Made by a program: the position numbers and the translations under genes. A stretch of 64,000 bases of DNA from Anaerolineae bacterium (GTDB lineage Bacteria > Chloroflexota > Anaerolineae > Aggregatilineales > Aggregatilineaceae). The notes beneath the pieces are model-generated. The model was not told the origin of the DNA and searched no databases. It worked only from the letters and a program-made list of their open reading frames with translations. Positions 8,076 to 17,573 of this stretch are shown here, one piece after another. The stretch is taken from positions 1 through 64,000 of the forward strand of contig JAFGNU010000069.1 of the NCBI GenBank assembly GCA_016926875.1, in the 5' to 3' direction. Numbering within the stretch: position 1 is the first letter of the stretch; every line of letters begins with the position of its first letter.

Positions 8076-9773
8076 ATGCCCCCTCGCGGTGATTCTTCTG
8101 ATTCTGATAACCTGGATGACTGGTTCCCGCGCGACACAACCACCGGTGATCTCGTCCCGCGCGTACCGGGGCGGCGGCTGGGCGTGATCGTTGGCGGCTC
8201 GTTAAGCAAGGGCCTTGACGTCAAGCTCGACCCGCAAACCCTGATCGAAGACCTGGCAGTGGGGCGTTACGTGGTCGTGCGCGGTTATTACAAGCGCTTC
8301 TTTTGCATGATCACCGACATTTTGCTCGAAACAACCAACCCCGCCATCCGCAGCGATCCGCCCGATCTATCCGATCCGTTTCTGGCAGAGATTTATACCG
8401 GGACGGCGGCGTTCGGCACGATTCACGTTGCGCCGATGCTGTCGATTGACGTCGACGAAGGCGAACCGAAGCCGGTCAAGACGATCCCCGGCCACTTTAT
8501 GCCGGTCGAGATCGCGTCGGCGGAAGACGTGAACGACGTGTTCGGCCAGGAAGACCGGACGCACTTCAACGTCGGCGCACCGTTGGAACTCGAAGAAACA
8601 CAGATCAACCTGGACCTGCGGCGGCTGGTCGAGCGGTCGGTAGGTGTATTTGGCAAGAGCGGCACGGGTAAAAGCTTCCTGACACGTATCTTGCTGGCGG
8701 GCATTATCCAGCGCGACACGGCGGTCAACCTGATCTTTGATATGCACAACGATTACGGATGGGAAGTCGTGGACGAGCGTGGCCCGCGCGTCAAAGGATT
8801 GAAGCAGTTGTTCGGCAGCCAGTTGGCGATCTTTACGCTGGACGAGGAATCGTCGCGGCGGCGCAACGCCAAGTACGATCACGTGGTGACCATCGGCTAT
8901 GGCGACATCGAGCCGGAAGACCTGGCCATGCTCAAAACCACGATGGACCTGTCCGATTCGATGATCGACGCAGCCTACGAATTACATAAAGTCTGGGGCC
9001 GGGAGTGGATCGCACGCCTGATCGACGCTACCGGCGAAGAACTGGACATGCTCAAGGAATCGCTGGCGGCCAACATGGCGTCGGTGATGGCGCTCAAACG
9101 GCGCGTGACGCGTTTCAAACGTTTTGACTTTCTTGTGCCGGAAGCGCTCGACGATTCCGCGCAGAAGATACTCGAATACATCGACCGGCGTAAAAGCGTG
9201 GTGCTGGAATTTGGACGCTACGGGAACGCGCTGGAAGCGTATATCCTGGTGGCCAACTACTTAACGCGGCGCATCCACGCACGGTATGTCGAGATGGTCG
9301 AGCGAGCGCTGGGCGACGAAAGCATGGAACCGCCGCCGCTGCTGATCACCATTGAAGAGGCGCACAAGTTCCTGGACCCGGCCATCGCGCGGCAGACGAT
9401 CTTTGGCACTATCGCTCGCGAACTGCGCAAATACAACGTCACGCTGTTGATCGTGGATCAGCGTCCCAGCGGCATCGACGAAGAGGTGATGAGCCAGGTC
9501 GGGACGCGCGTGACCGCGCTGCTTGACAACGAGCGCGACATCAACGCCGTGCTGATGGGCATCAGCGGGGCGGGCGGGCTGCGCGAAGTCCTGTCCCGGC
9601 TGGATACCAAGCAGCAAGCGATCATCATGGGGCACGCCGTGCCAATGCCGGTTGTGGTCAGGACGCGCTCGTATGACACCGATTTCTACAAGAGCCTGAG
9701 CATCGAACCCGCCGAAGACGGCAGGCAAATCGCAAAGCGAACCGATGACCGCGCCTCGCGCCGCATCCGGTAG
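8076..9773 (+). CDS. herA: HerA-like (DUF87) hexameric ATPase
   Basis: VGVFGKSGTGKSFLTRILLAGII (Walker A), NLIFDMHNDYGW, LLITIEEAHKFLDP (Walker B), LLIVDQRPSGIDEEVMSQVGTRVTALLDNERD. Confidence 0.85.
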   Translation: MPPRGDSSDSDNLDDWFPRDTTTGDLVPRVPGRRLGVIVGGSLSKGLDVKLDPQTLIEDLAVGRYVVVRGYYKRFFCMITDILLETTNPAIRSDPPDLSDPFLAEIYTGTAAFGTIHVAPMLSIDVDEGEPKPVKTIPGHFMPVEIASAEDVNDVFGQEDRTHFNVGAPLELEETQINLDLRRLVERSVGVFGKSGTGKSFLTRILLAGIIQRDTAVNLIFDMHNDYGWEVVDERGPRVKGLKQLFGSQLAIFTLDEESSRRRNAKYDHVVTIGYGDIEPEDLAMLKTTMDLSDSMIDAAYELHKVWGREWIARLIDATGEELDMLKESLAANMASVMALKRRVTRFKRFDFLVPEALDDSAQKILEYIDRRKSVVLEFGRYGNALEAYILVANYLTRRIHARYVEMVERALGDESMEPPPLLITIEEAHKFLDPAIARQTIFGTIARELRKYNVTLLIVDQRPSGIDEEVMSQVGTRVTALLDNERDINAVLMGISGAGGLREVLSRLDTKQQAIIMGHAVPMPVVVRTRSYDTDFYKSLSIEPAEDGRQIAKRTDDRASRRIR

Positions 9774-9870
9774 GGTTTAGACACAGAGGCTAATCTACAA
9801 TGCTGGTGATCTCCCTGACGAGTGTTGTTGGTAAAATAGAGCCAGCAAAAGCATGATATTGGGGGGAAAC

Positions 9871-10188
9871 GTGGCGAACGAACCGGCTCAAGTGGGGCAG
9901 TTTTGCCCGAACGAAGCGTGTGAGTTATACGGGATATAACTAAAAAACATGAGGGATGGGCTGAGTCGTTTGCAGGGAGAGTCACTTGCTGCACAGCAAA
10001 CCACCGCTGTACAACAAGCAACTCTCGAAGAATTGGCTGACCTGACGCTTGAGAAGTTCTGACTCCAGGACAGCCGTGTGATCAATCAGATGCTACACCG
10101 CATTATGGGCAATCGCCGACTTGTTATCCTCAACAAAGAGGTGATAGGTGTAGCTATATCTCACCGCACTCAACAGCGGCGCAACTAG
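9871..10188 (+). pseudogene. Short decayed coding region with internal stops
   Basis: VANEPAQVGQFCPNEACELYGI* (9871-9939), then MRDGLSRLQGESLAAQQTTAVQQATLEELADLTLEKF-TGA-LQDSRVINQMLHRIMGNRRLVILNKEVIGVAISHRTQQRRN* in one frame (9949-10188, TGA at 10060). Confidence 0.35.
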
Positions 10189-10192
10189 CGAT

Positions 10193-11101
10193 CTACCACC
10201 CGCGCTTGCCAAGAATTATCTGGTCTGGTCCTACATTGATGCCCACCATTGCTTCACCCAGTCCGCGGCTGACATCGGCAATAATCTGCGGATCGTTGAA
10301 GTGCGTCGTTGCTTCAACAATGGCTTTCGCACGCCGGGCCGGATCACCGCTCTTGAAGATACCCGATCCGACAAAGACGCCGTCTACGCCAAGCTGCATC
10401 ATCAACGCCGCATCGGCAGGCGTGGCGATGCCACCCGCCGCGAAATTCACCACCGGCATACGGCCCAATTCGGCAGTTTCCTTGACCAGTTCATACGGCG
10501 CGCCGATCTCCTTAGCATAGGTCATCCACTCGTCGGGACGCATCGTCTGCAAGCGGCGAATGTCGCCCAGCACAGCGCGCGCGTGGCGCACCGCCTCGAC
10601 TACGTCGCCCGTTCCGGCTTCGCCTTTGGTGCGGATCATGGCCGCGCCCTCGCCAATGCGGCGCAGCGCTTCGCCCAGGTTGCGGCAGCCACATACAAAC
10701 GGCACATTGAACGGGTGCTTGTCGATGTGATACTGCTCGTCGGCAGGCGTCAGGACTTCGCTTTCGTCAATGTAGTCCACGCCAAGTGCTTCCAAGACCT
10801 GCGCTTCGACAAAGTGTCCGATGCGGCATTTTGCCATGACAGGGATGGTAACCGCCTCGATGATCGATTGGATCAGGTCCGGATCGCTCATCCGGGCCAC
10901 CCCGCCCTGCGCACGGATGTCCGCCGGGACGCGCTCCAGTGCCATGACGGCAACAGCGCCCGCCTCTTCCGCGATCTGGGCGTGTTCGGGCGTGACGACA
11001 TCCATAATCACGCCGCCCTTCAGCATTTGAGCCAACCCGCGTTTGAGGGTACCGGTGCCCTTCTGCGCGCCGTTGTCGGATGTGTTGGGATTATTGGTCA
11101 T
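10193..11101 (-). CDS. pdxS: Pyridoxal 5'-phosphate synthase lyase subunit PdxS
   Basis: [45 protein letters not shown]…GGVARMSDP…[16 protein letters not shown]…[18 protein letters not shown]. Confidence 0.97.
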   Translation of the reverse strand: MTNNPNTSDNGAQKGTGTLKRGLAQMLKGGVIMDVVTPEHAQIAEEAGAVAVMALERVPADIRAQGGVARMSDPDLIQSIIEAVTIPVMAKCRIGHFVEAQVLEALGVDYIDESEVLTPADEQYHIDKHPFNVPFVCGCRNLGEALRRIGEGAAMIRTKGEAGTGDVVEAVRHARAVLGDIRRLQTMRPDEWMTYAKEIGAPYELVKETAELGRMPVVNFAAGGIATPADAALMMQLGVDGVFVGSGIFKSGDPARRAKAIVEATTHFNDPQIIADVSRGLGEAMVGINVGPDQIILGKRGW

Positions 11102-11171
11102 CAGAATCTCTCCTTAGTTTTCGCGCGTGAGGTGCCCTCAAGGCGGAGTCACGTGCTTTAGAACCACGATG

Positions 11172-12497
11172 CTAATTCGCCTGAATCCAGGCGATAATAT
11201 CCTCGATGACAGCCTGACTGACATTGCCGGGCACGGCGTATTCCGCTGGGCTGCCGGGTTCCTGCCCGCTGACAAAATGATGATTCAGGGTAGGGTATGT
11301 GATCAACGTCACATCTTCACGCGTTGCCAGCCCGTCCTGCCAGCCTGCAAAATCGGTCATGGTCACCTGGTAATCGCGCTCGCCTTGCAGGATCAGTATG
11401 GGCACGGCGAGTGCCTGCGCGGTGCCGACCGGATCGTAGGCATTCAGATCGAGCCAGTATGCAGGCGGTGCACCCAGCAGGAGGGCGGCGGCTTCATCTT
11501 CGGGCTTCAAGTTCTGGATCGCCTCAACCTGCTGCGCGATGGCATCGCTCTGCACCTGGTCGTCGTCCGATAGATCGCCGTCCAGTCCCAACAGGTATGT
11601 CGTTTGTTCCAGGATCAGGTTTCCCAGGGGGCGGGAATTGCCTGCCAGGATGATGATCCCGGCAATGTCGGGAGCCTGCGCGGCAATGCGCGGCGCCAGG
11701 TAACCGCCCAGGCTGTGGCCCAACACATACACACGCGCCGGGTCGATACCGTCGATTGTTCGCAGCAAGTCCACCGCTGCCAGCGCGTCGTCGATGGTTT
11801 CATCTTGCACGGTCAGATCGGGCTGCGCGGCCATCTTTTCGCCGTAAACCAGGGTACGCTTATCGTAGCGCAGTACGGCGATCCCATTGGTTGCCAATCC
11901 CCAGGCCAGGTCTTGAAACGGCCTGTGTGGACCGAGCGCTTCGTTGCGATCCTGCGGTCCTGAACCATGCACCAGCACCACCGCCGGGAACGGACCGTCA
12001 CCTGTGGGCAGCGTCAGCGTGCCCGGCAGCGCCCAATCGTCGCCGCCAACGGTGACTTCCTGCTCGGTAAAAGCGCCTGTGTCAGCGTAGACGGGCGGCT
12101 GGTATTCCTGCGGCGTCTGCGAAAAGTACAGCCCGCCGACCTGCCCCGCGTCGTCAATTGACACCTGGACGTCAATCGACATCTTCTCAAATTGGAGCGT
12201 GATGATCACGACCGTGTATTGCCCGGCAGGCTGGGACCGGGTAGCCAACTGTTCTTGAAAGGGGCCTACCTGCGCCAGAAGCGATTCCCATGTCTGCTGG
12301 AGTGTCTCCGGCGGCAGCGCCACCTGAATAACCGCGTCGAAGTTTTCGACCGCACCGGCAAAGTCACCTGCCAGCAGATTCTCAACCACCGCCTGCGCGA
12401 TGGTTTCGGGGTCGCCGTTGTCCTGCGCCAGTGTCGTGAGCGGAGCCACCAGCAGCAGCACCAGAATCACTATTGTCCAGTATGAAGCGCGTTGCAT
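11172..12497 (-). CDS. Secreted/membrane-anchored alpha/beta hydrolase with N-terminal DUF3887-like domain
   Basis: Hydrophobic N-terminus MQRASYWTIVILVLLLVAPLTTLA; PAVVLVHGSGPQDRNE; VYVLGHSLGGYLAP; LILQGERDYQVT; LNHHFV. Start chosen by SD at 12497. Confidence 0.85.
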   Translation of the reverse strand: MQRASYWTIVILVLLLVAPLTTLAQDNGDPETIAQAVVENLLAGDFAGAVENFDAVIQVALPPETLQQTWESLLAQVGPFQEQLATRSQPAGQYTVVIITLQFEKMSIDVQVSIDDAGQVGGLYFSQTPQEYQPPVYADTGAFTEQEVTVGGDDWALPGTLTLPTGDGPFPAVVLVHGSGPQDRNEALGPHRPFQDLAWGLATNGIAVLRYDKRTLVYGEKMAAQPDLTVQDETIDDALAAVDLLRTIDGIDPARVYVLGHSLGGYLAPRIAAQAPDIAGIIILAGNSRPLGNLILEQTTYLLGLDGDLSDDDQVQSDAIAQQVEAIQNLKPEDEAAALLLGAPPAYWLDLNAYDPVGTAQALAVPILILQGERDYQVTMTDFAGWQDGLATREDVTLITYPTLNHHFVSGQEPGSPAEYAVPGNVSQAVIEDIIAWIQAN

Positions 12498-12560
12498 TAA
12501 ATGTTTTCCTCCGGTCATGATGATTATGGAGTCATTCGGGCCGGTTATCACCGTGAAAAT

Positions 12561-14033
12561 TCACAAAATCGGCGTGCGGCGGATAGCCGGGGCGTATGTC
12601 TGCTGCCAGGCGTCCCATGCCTCGCCCAGCCGCTTGAATCCTTCCTGGATACGCGTCGGGGGATGGGCGGCGAAATTCAGGCGGATGTGACGCCCTCCGC
12701 TGCCATCGGTGTGAAACAGCGTCCCGATTGCGTAGGCGACGCCGTGCTGTATTGCCGTCACGTACAGTTCAGCCGCGGTTGGGCCGTTGTCCGGGAGCTG
12801 CACCCACAGGTACAGCCCACCGCTCGGTTCCACCCACTTTGAGCCGGGCGGCAGGTAGCGCCGGGCGGCGTCAACTGCCGTTTCACACCGGGCGTGAAGT
12901 TCAGCGCGAATGCGGTTGAGATGTCCTGCCAACGCGCCGCTGGAAAGATACACATGCATCGCGCGTTGGTTTAGGCCAGGGGTGCATACATCGGCGGCCT
13001 GCTTGACCTGTGCCAGCCGGTCCTGCAGCGCGCCCCCGGCAATCAGGTAGCCGATCCGCGTGCCGGGCAGCAAAATCTTAGAGTAGCCGCTGGCGTGCAG
13101 CACCAGCCCGTTTTCATCCAGCGCTTTGAGCGGGGGGGGGGGCGCGTCATGATAACCCAACTCGTGATACACTGCGTCTTCCAGGATGGGGATGTCGTAC
13201 TGCTTCGCCAACCCCAACAACTGCCGACGCCGGTGCAGAGGCATGACCGTGCCGGTCGGGTTGTGGTAGGTAGGCGCGATGTAGATCAGGCGGGGCCGGT
13301 GATCCTCGATGGTCGCTTCGAGCGCATCCAACCGCATTCCCTGCGCATCAAACGGCACGCCGATCGGGATCACACGCCGCACATGCGCAATATCGAGCAG
13401 GCCGAGATAGGTCGGGTTGCCGGTGATCAGCGTATCACCGTTGCTCAACACGGTCTGGACAACCAGGTCGAGTGCCTGCTGCGCGCCGCCCGTGATCAGC
13501 ACGTCATCGGCGTGGCACCGGATGCCAAGCGACGAGACATATTCCGATACCGCCTGTCGCAGCGGCGGGTAGCCCTCGGCTTCTTCGTAGTCCACCGCGC
13601 CCGCGCCGTCCCGGTCCAGCACGGTGTTGATCGCATGGCGCAGCGCCTCGACCGGCAGGAATTCTTCGGATGACGTCCCGCCGCTGAACGCGATCACACC
13701 CGGCTGGCGTGCCAAGCGGGTCATTTCGCGCATACTGATGTTGAGCGCGTGGCGCAGCGGCCACTGGGACCCAGGCCCGCCGGTTTGGGCGCGCGTCCCG
13801 GTGACAAATGTCCCCCGCCCAGGGTGCGCGGCGATCAGCCCGGCTTCCTGAAGCTGGGTGTATGCGTTTACCACGCTGATACGCGCGATGCCCAACTGCC
13901 GGGCCAACTCGCGCGTAGGCGGCAGGCGATCACCGGGCAGCAGGCGACCGCCTTCGATTTGCAGCCGAAAATAGCGAGCCAACTGCCGGTATATCGGCTC
14001 AACCGCGTCTTTATACAGCGGAATATCCATCAT
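12561..14033 (-). CDS. MocR/PdxR-like GntR-family regulator with aminotransferase domain
   Basis: wHTH: PIYRQLARYFRLQIEGGRLLPGDRLPPTRELARQLGIARISVVNAYTQLQEAGLI; PLP fold: TGGAQQALDLV, APTYHNPTG, SGYSKILLPGTRIGYL. Confidence 0.92.
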   Translation of the reverse strand: MMDIPLYKDAVEPIYRQLARYFRLQIEGGRLLPGDRLPPTRELARQLGIARISVVNAYTQLQEAGLIAAHPGRGTFVTGTRAQTGGPGSQWPLRHALNISMREMTRLARQPGVIAFSGGTSSEEFLPVEALRHAINTVLDRDGAGAVDYEEAEGYPPLRQAVSEYVSSLGIRCHADDVLITGGAQQALDLVVQTVLSNGDTLITGNPTYLGLLDIAHVRRVIPIGVPFDAQGMRLDALEATIEDHRPRLIYIAPTYHNPTGTVMPLHRRRQLLGLAKQYDIPILEDAVYHELGYHDAPPPPLKALDENGLVLHASGYSKILLPGTRIGYLIAGGALQDRLAQVKQAADVCTPGLNQRAMHVYLSSGALAGHLNRIRAELHARCETAVDAARRYLPPGSKWVEPSGGLYLWVQLPDNGPTAAELYVTAIQHGVAYAIGTLFHTDGSGGRHIRLNFAAHPPTRIQEGFKRLGEAWDAWQQTYAPAIRRTPIL

Positions 14034-14114
14034 GACGTGTCCCATATCTCGATGGTAGCAGGACTATGAGACCATGCACAGGTCCAATTAGAACCAATAG
14101 ATACCTGTTGAGAA

Positions 14115-15341
14115 TTATGAAGGTATCGCCAACGCCCGGTCGCGGTGTTCGTCGATCACCTGGCGGTACATGTCTTCATACATGTCTGCCACACGCTGCC
14201 AGGTGAACTGCTGCTCGATCAACTGTCGCCCGTTATGCGCAATCTGCCGCCGCAGTTCGCTGTCCTTCAGCAGCAGAAATACATTCCGGATCAGGTCGTC
14301 ATCGCTGATGCCGAGCAGGGCGTGCTGTCCCTGCAACACCGGGATGCCATCGCAGCTCAGTGGCGTGCCGACAACCGGTGTTTGCATGGCCATTGCTTCC
14401 AGAATCTTGTTTTTGATGCCCGCACCCAGCCGCAGCGGGCTGATGTAGATCAGCGCGTACTCAAAGTAGGGCCGCAGGTCCGGCACGCGCCCAGGGATTT
14501 CGATATCGTCGGACGCGCAGGCGAGCAGTTCCGGGGGCGGGTTGCCACCGACGAGGTACAGACGTGCTTTGGGCACGGCTCGCTTGATTCGCGGGAAAAT
14601 ATCACGCGCCAGCCGCAGCGCCGCGTCCAGGTTGGGGGGGTAATTATAGTTGCCGGTGAACAGCAGCGCCGGTTCGGACGGCTCATAGCCGGTTGGGGAA
14701 AAGTAATCGACGTCAACGCCGTTCGGGATGACGATAGTCGGCGTCTGGGGATTCAGGGCTTTCAAAGCGTGGGCGTCACGGTCGGTCAGCACAATGGCAC
14801 GGTCGTACTGGTCAAACATCCAGCTTTCATAACTGCGTGCCATGCGCAGCCGGAGATGTTTGTACCAGTGATGCAAGCGGCGCGTCTCTTCATTCACCGC
14901 CCGTTCCAGCCACAGGCTGTAGGACTCGTAAGGAACGATGACATTTGCCATTTGCCGCACCAGGTGGAAATACTCGTATACGTGCACCCCGCCGAACAGG
15001 TGCGCCACATGGTAGGGCTGTTCCAGGATCGCATTTTCGATAGCCTGCCACATCTCCGGCGACCAGCAGTCCTCTGCCCGCCGGGGAAAGCGGGCGCTTT
15101 TGATCTGGTTTCGCATCCAATAGCCGACCGGTGAGCGGCGCGGTTCACGGATCAGCGTGACGCTGTTAAAAAACCGCTCGTAGCGCGGCACTTCGGCCAG
15201 GTCTTCCGGCTGCTGGTAGAAGGCTAGCAGGTCGATGTGATGCTGCCGCGCGGACAGCTCACGTGCCAGATGGTACGGTATCAGGCGGTCGCCCTGGTGC
15301 GGCGGGAACGGTGGGCAGCGGGAAATCAGTAACAGGTCCAT
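14115..15341 (-). CDS. Glycosyltransferase, GT4-like
   Basis: LLISRCPPFPPHQGDRLIPYHLARELSARHHI…; VIPNGVDVDYF; LLFTGNYNYPPN; LGAGIKNKILEAMAMQTPVVGT. Confidence 0.88.
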   Translation of the reverse strand: MDLLLISRCPPFPPHQGDRLIPYHLARELSARQHHIDLLAFYQQPEDLAEVPRYERFFNSVTLIREPRRSPVGYWMRNQIKSARFPRRAEDCWSPEMWQAIENAILEQPYHVAHLFGGVHVYEYFHLVRQMANVIVPYESYSLWLERAVNEETRRLHHWYKHLRLRMARSYESWMFDQYDRAIVLTDRDAHALKALNPQTPTIVIPNGVDVDYFSPTGYEPSEPALLFTGNYNYPPNLDAALRLARDIFPRIKRAVPKARLYLVGGNPPPELLACASDDIEIPGRVPDLRPYFEYALIYISPLRLGAGIKNKILEAMAMQTPVVGTPLSCDGIPVLQGQHALLGISDDDLIRNVFLLLKDSELRRQIAHNGRQLIEQQFTWQRVADMYEDMYRQVIDEHRDRALAIPS

Positions 15342-15385
15342 ACAGGTTTTTTCCAGAGAAACGATCCCAACAGATCACCTGCATT

Positions 15386-16540
15386 TTACAGCAGGTTTTC
15401 AACCAATTGCGAAAACTGTTCGGCGTAGCCCGCCGCCGTGAAGCGCGCCAGCACATGCACCCGCCCGGCCTGAGCCATGCGCGCCCGCAGCGATGGATCG
15501 CACAGCAGCGCCAGCACGCGGGCTGCCAGCGCATCGGGGTCTTCTGGCGGGACCAGGTAGCCGGTTTCGCCGTCTAACACGGTTTCCGCCGGGCCGCCGT
15601 TATTCATGCTGACGACCGGGCAGCCCATTGCCATGCTTTCCAGGTGGACCATGCCCAGCGACTCAAAGCGCGACGGGCAGACGATCACATCCGAGGCCGC
15701 AATCACATCGCGCGCGTCGTCCCAAAAGCCGAGGTAGGTCAGGCGTTCTTTCAGGATCGGGTCTTCACGGGCAGCAGCCAGAATGTCGTTTTTGTATGCT
15801 TCGTCCTTCGACATACCAAACACGTTTTCACCCGCAACGGCAAAGCGAACCTCCGGCAGTTGGGCGTGCACCAGCCTGATCATCTCCTGAAAGATGTCGT
15901 GCCCCTTGACATGCTGGAAGCGCGCGATCATGCTCACCAGCGGAATCTCTGGCCCGATGCCCAGCCGTTCGCGCACGGTCGAACCATCAACGGCAGCCGG
16001 GCGGTAATAGTCCGGGTCCACGCCGGGCACCAGCACTTTGATGCGCTCCGGCAGCAGCAGGGGCGGATCGCCCAGCCAGCGGTTGCGCACGGCCTGCGTG
16101 ATGGCGATGATCTGCGTGATGCCCTCGCGGAAAAATACCCGCTGCCAGGAATGCACCGGGAACCACCAGCCCATCGCGTTCCAGATAACCGGCACACCGC
16201 CCGCCTGTCGCCCGGCTGCGACGGCAAACGGCAGCGAGTGGTAATCGCTGTGCACGGCGTGGATATTCAGATCGCGCATCAAGGCTGCGATCCGGCGGCT
16301 GATCGGGAAGCGCTGCCAGATGGCGGGCACAAACCAGGTCGTAACGCCGCGATAGGGCAGCAGGTGGACCGTCACGCCGCGCTGGCGGGCCGCATCAGGA
16401 AGTTGGCCCTCGCGCGGGCAGACCAGATGCAGCGTGTAGCGACCGGGGTCCAGCGCGCCCATCAGGTTAAGCTGGACGCTCTCGCCGCCGCCCAGCCCTG
16501 TGTAGGCCGAGATAAACAACAGGTTGCGTTTGGATGTCAT
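15386..16540 (-). CDS. Glycosyltransferase, GT4
   Basis: NLLFISAYTGLGGGESVQLNLM; PGVDPDYYRP; VSMIARFQHVKGHDIF; VCPSRFESLGMVHLESMAMGCPVVSMNNGGPAETV. Confidence 0.92.
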   Translation of the reverse strand: MTSKRNLLFISAYTGLGGGESVQLNLMGALDPGRYTLHLVCPREGQLPDAARQRGVTVHLLPYRGVTTWFVPAIWQRFPISRRIAALMRDLNIHAVHSDYHSLPFAVAAGRQAGGVPVIWNAMGWWFPVHSWQRVFFREGITQIIAITQAVRNRWLGDPPLLLPERIKVLVPGVDPDYYRPAAVDGSTVRERLGIGPEIPLVSMIARFQHVKGHDIFQEMIRLVHAQLPEVRFAVAGENVFGMSKDEAYKNDILAAAREDPILKERLTYLGFWDDARDVIAASDVIVCPSRFESLGMVHLESMAMGCPVVSMNNGGPAETVLDGETGYLVPPEDPDALAARVLALLCDPSLRARMAQAGRVHVLARFTAAGYAEQFSQLVENLL

Positions 16541-16558
16541 AATCGGCTGTCGTACCAC

Positions 16559-17542
16559 TTAAAAAGCATAACGCTCCGGGTCGAACAGGTCCAGGTGATC
16601 CGCGATCCAGTCGATAGTTTTTTGCAAGCCCTCTTCGAGCGATACCTGCGGCTCCCAGCCCATCAGGTCTTTGGCCTGCCGGTTGTTGGCGCGCAGGCGG
16701 GTTACTTCGCTTTTCTGCGGGCGAAGACGCCGGGCATCAGCAACCAGTTCAACATCCCGCCCGGTGAGTTGAATCGCCAGCCGCGCCAGGTCGCCAATGG
16801 TGATCGACCGCCCGGTGCCCAGGTTGGTAGGCTGCCCGATGATCGCGTCGTTCTCTGCTGCCAGCAAAAAGCCGCGCACCGTGTCGGAGGCGTAGGTCAG
16901 GTCGCGGGTGGGATGCAGCGCGCCCAGCTTGACCACGTTGCGGGTGAGTGCCTGCGAAATAATGGTCGGGATCACGGCGCGAGCGCTCTGGCGCGGGCCA
17001 AAGGTGTTAAACGGGCGAATGATGCGCACCGGCATATCATAGGACGTGTAGAAGCTCATCGCCATCGCGTCGGCGGCCACTTTCGACGCGGCATAGGGTG
17101 ACTGGGGATGCAGCGGGTGTTTCTCATCAATCGGTTCGTACTGCGCCGTGCCGTAGACTTCGCTGGTAGACGTGATCATGACATGCGGCGCGTTTTGATC
17201 GCGGGCTGCCGTCAGGATGTTGAGCGTCCCGGTCACGTTCACGTCGAAGACCTCGCGCGGGTGCTGGTACGAATACGGGATCGTGATCACGGCGCCCAGG
17301 TGGTAAATCTGGTCCATGCCCCGCACTGCCTGCGCGACGGCTTCCGCATCTCGCAGATCGCCAAAGTAGACATCAACCGCGCTGCGTATCTCCGGCGGCA
17401 GCAACCCTAGATTACCCGCCCAGTGCGCCGAGTTGTAGCGCACAAAGGCCCGGACATGCGATCCCTGCCGGACCAGCATCTCAACCAGGTGGCTGCCGAT
17501 GAACCCGGCAGCGCCGGTGACCAGCGCTTTTTTTCCTGCCAT
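16559..17542 (-). CDS. NAD-dependent epimerase/dehydratase (SDR; GDP-mannose 4,6-dehydratase-like)
   Basis: KALVTGAAGFIGSHLVEML, TSTSEVYGTA, YAASKVAAD; start at MAGKKALV. Confidence 0.9.
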   Translation of the reverse strand: MAGKKALVTGAAGFIGSHLVEMLVRQGSHVRAFVRYNSAHWAGNLGLLPPEIRSAVDVYFGDLRDAEAVAQAVRGMDQIYHLGAVITIPYSYQHPREVFDVNVTGTLNILTAARDQNAPHVMITSTSEVYGTAQYEPIDEKHPLHPQSPYAASKVAADAMAMSFYTSYDMPVRIIRPFNTFGPRQSARAVIPTIISQALTRNVVKLGALHPTRDLTYASDTVRGFLLAAENDAIIGQPTNLGTGRSITIGDLARLAIQLTGRDVELVADARRLRPQKSEVTRLRANNRQAKDLMGWEPQVSLEEGLQKTIDWIADHLDLFDPERYAF

Positions 17543-17573
17543 ACGTGTGAGTCCTTCTATCAATTGGTGTGCG

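Noticed and set aside
10060-10062. Selenocysteine codon
   Set aside because: No SECIS-like hairpin or redox motif recognised around the TGA; decay is the simpler explanation.
10301-11161. 286-aa plus-strand ORF
   Set aside because: Exact antisense of pdxS; no recognisable motif.
14145-15134. 329-aa plus-strand ORF
   Set aside because: Antisense of a GT4-like gene; no family motif.
15644-17101. 485-aa plus-strand ORF
   Set aside because: Antisense to well-supported GT4 and SDR genes; low-complexity His/Arg/Gln composition typical of shadow ORFs in GC-rich DNA.
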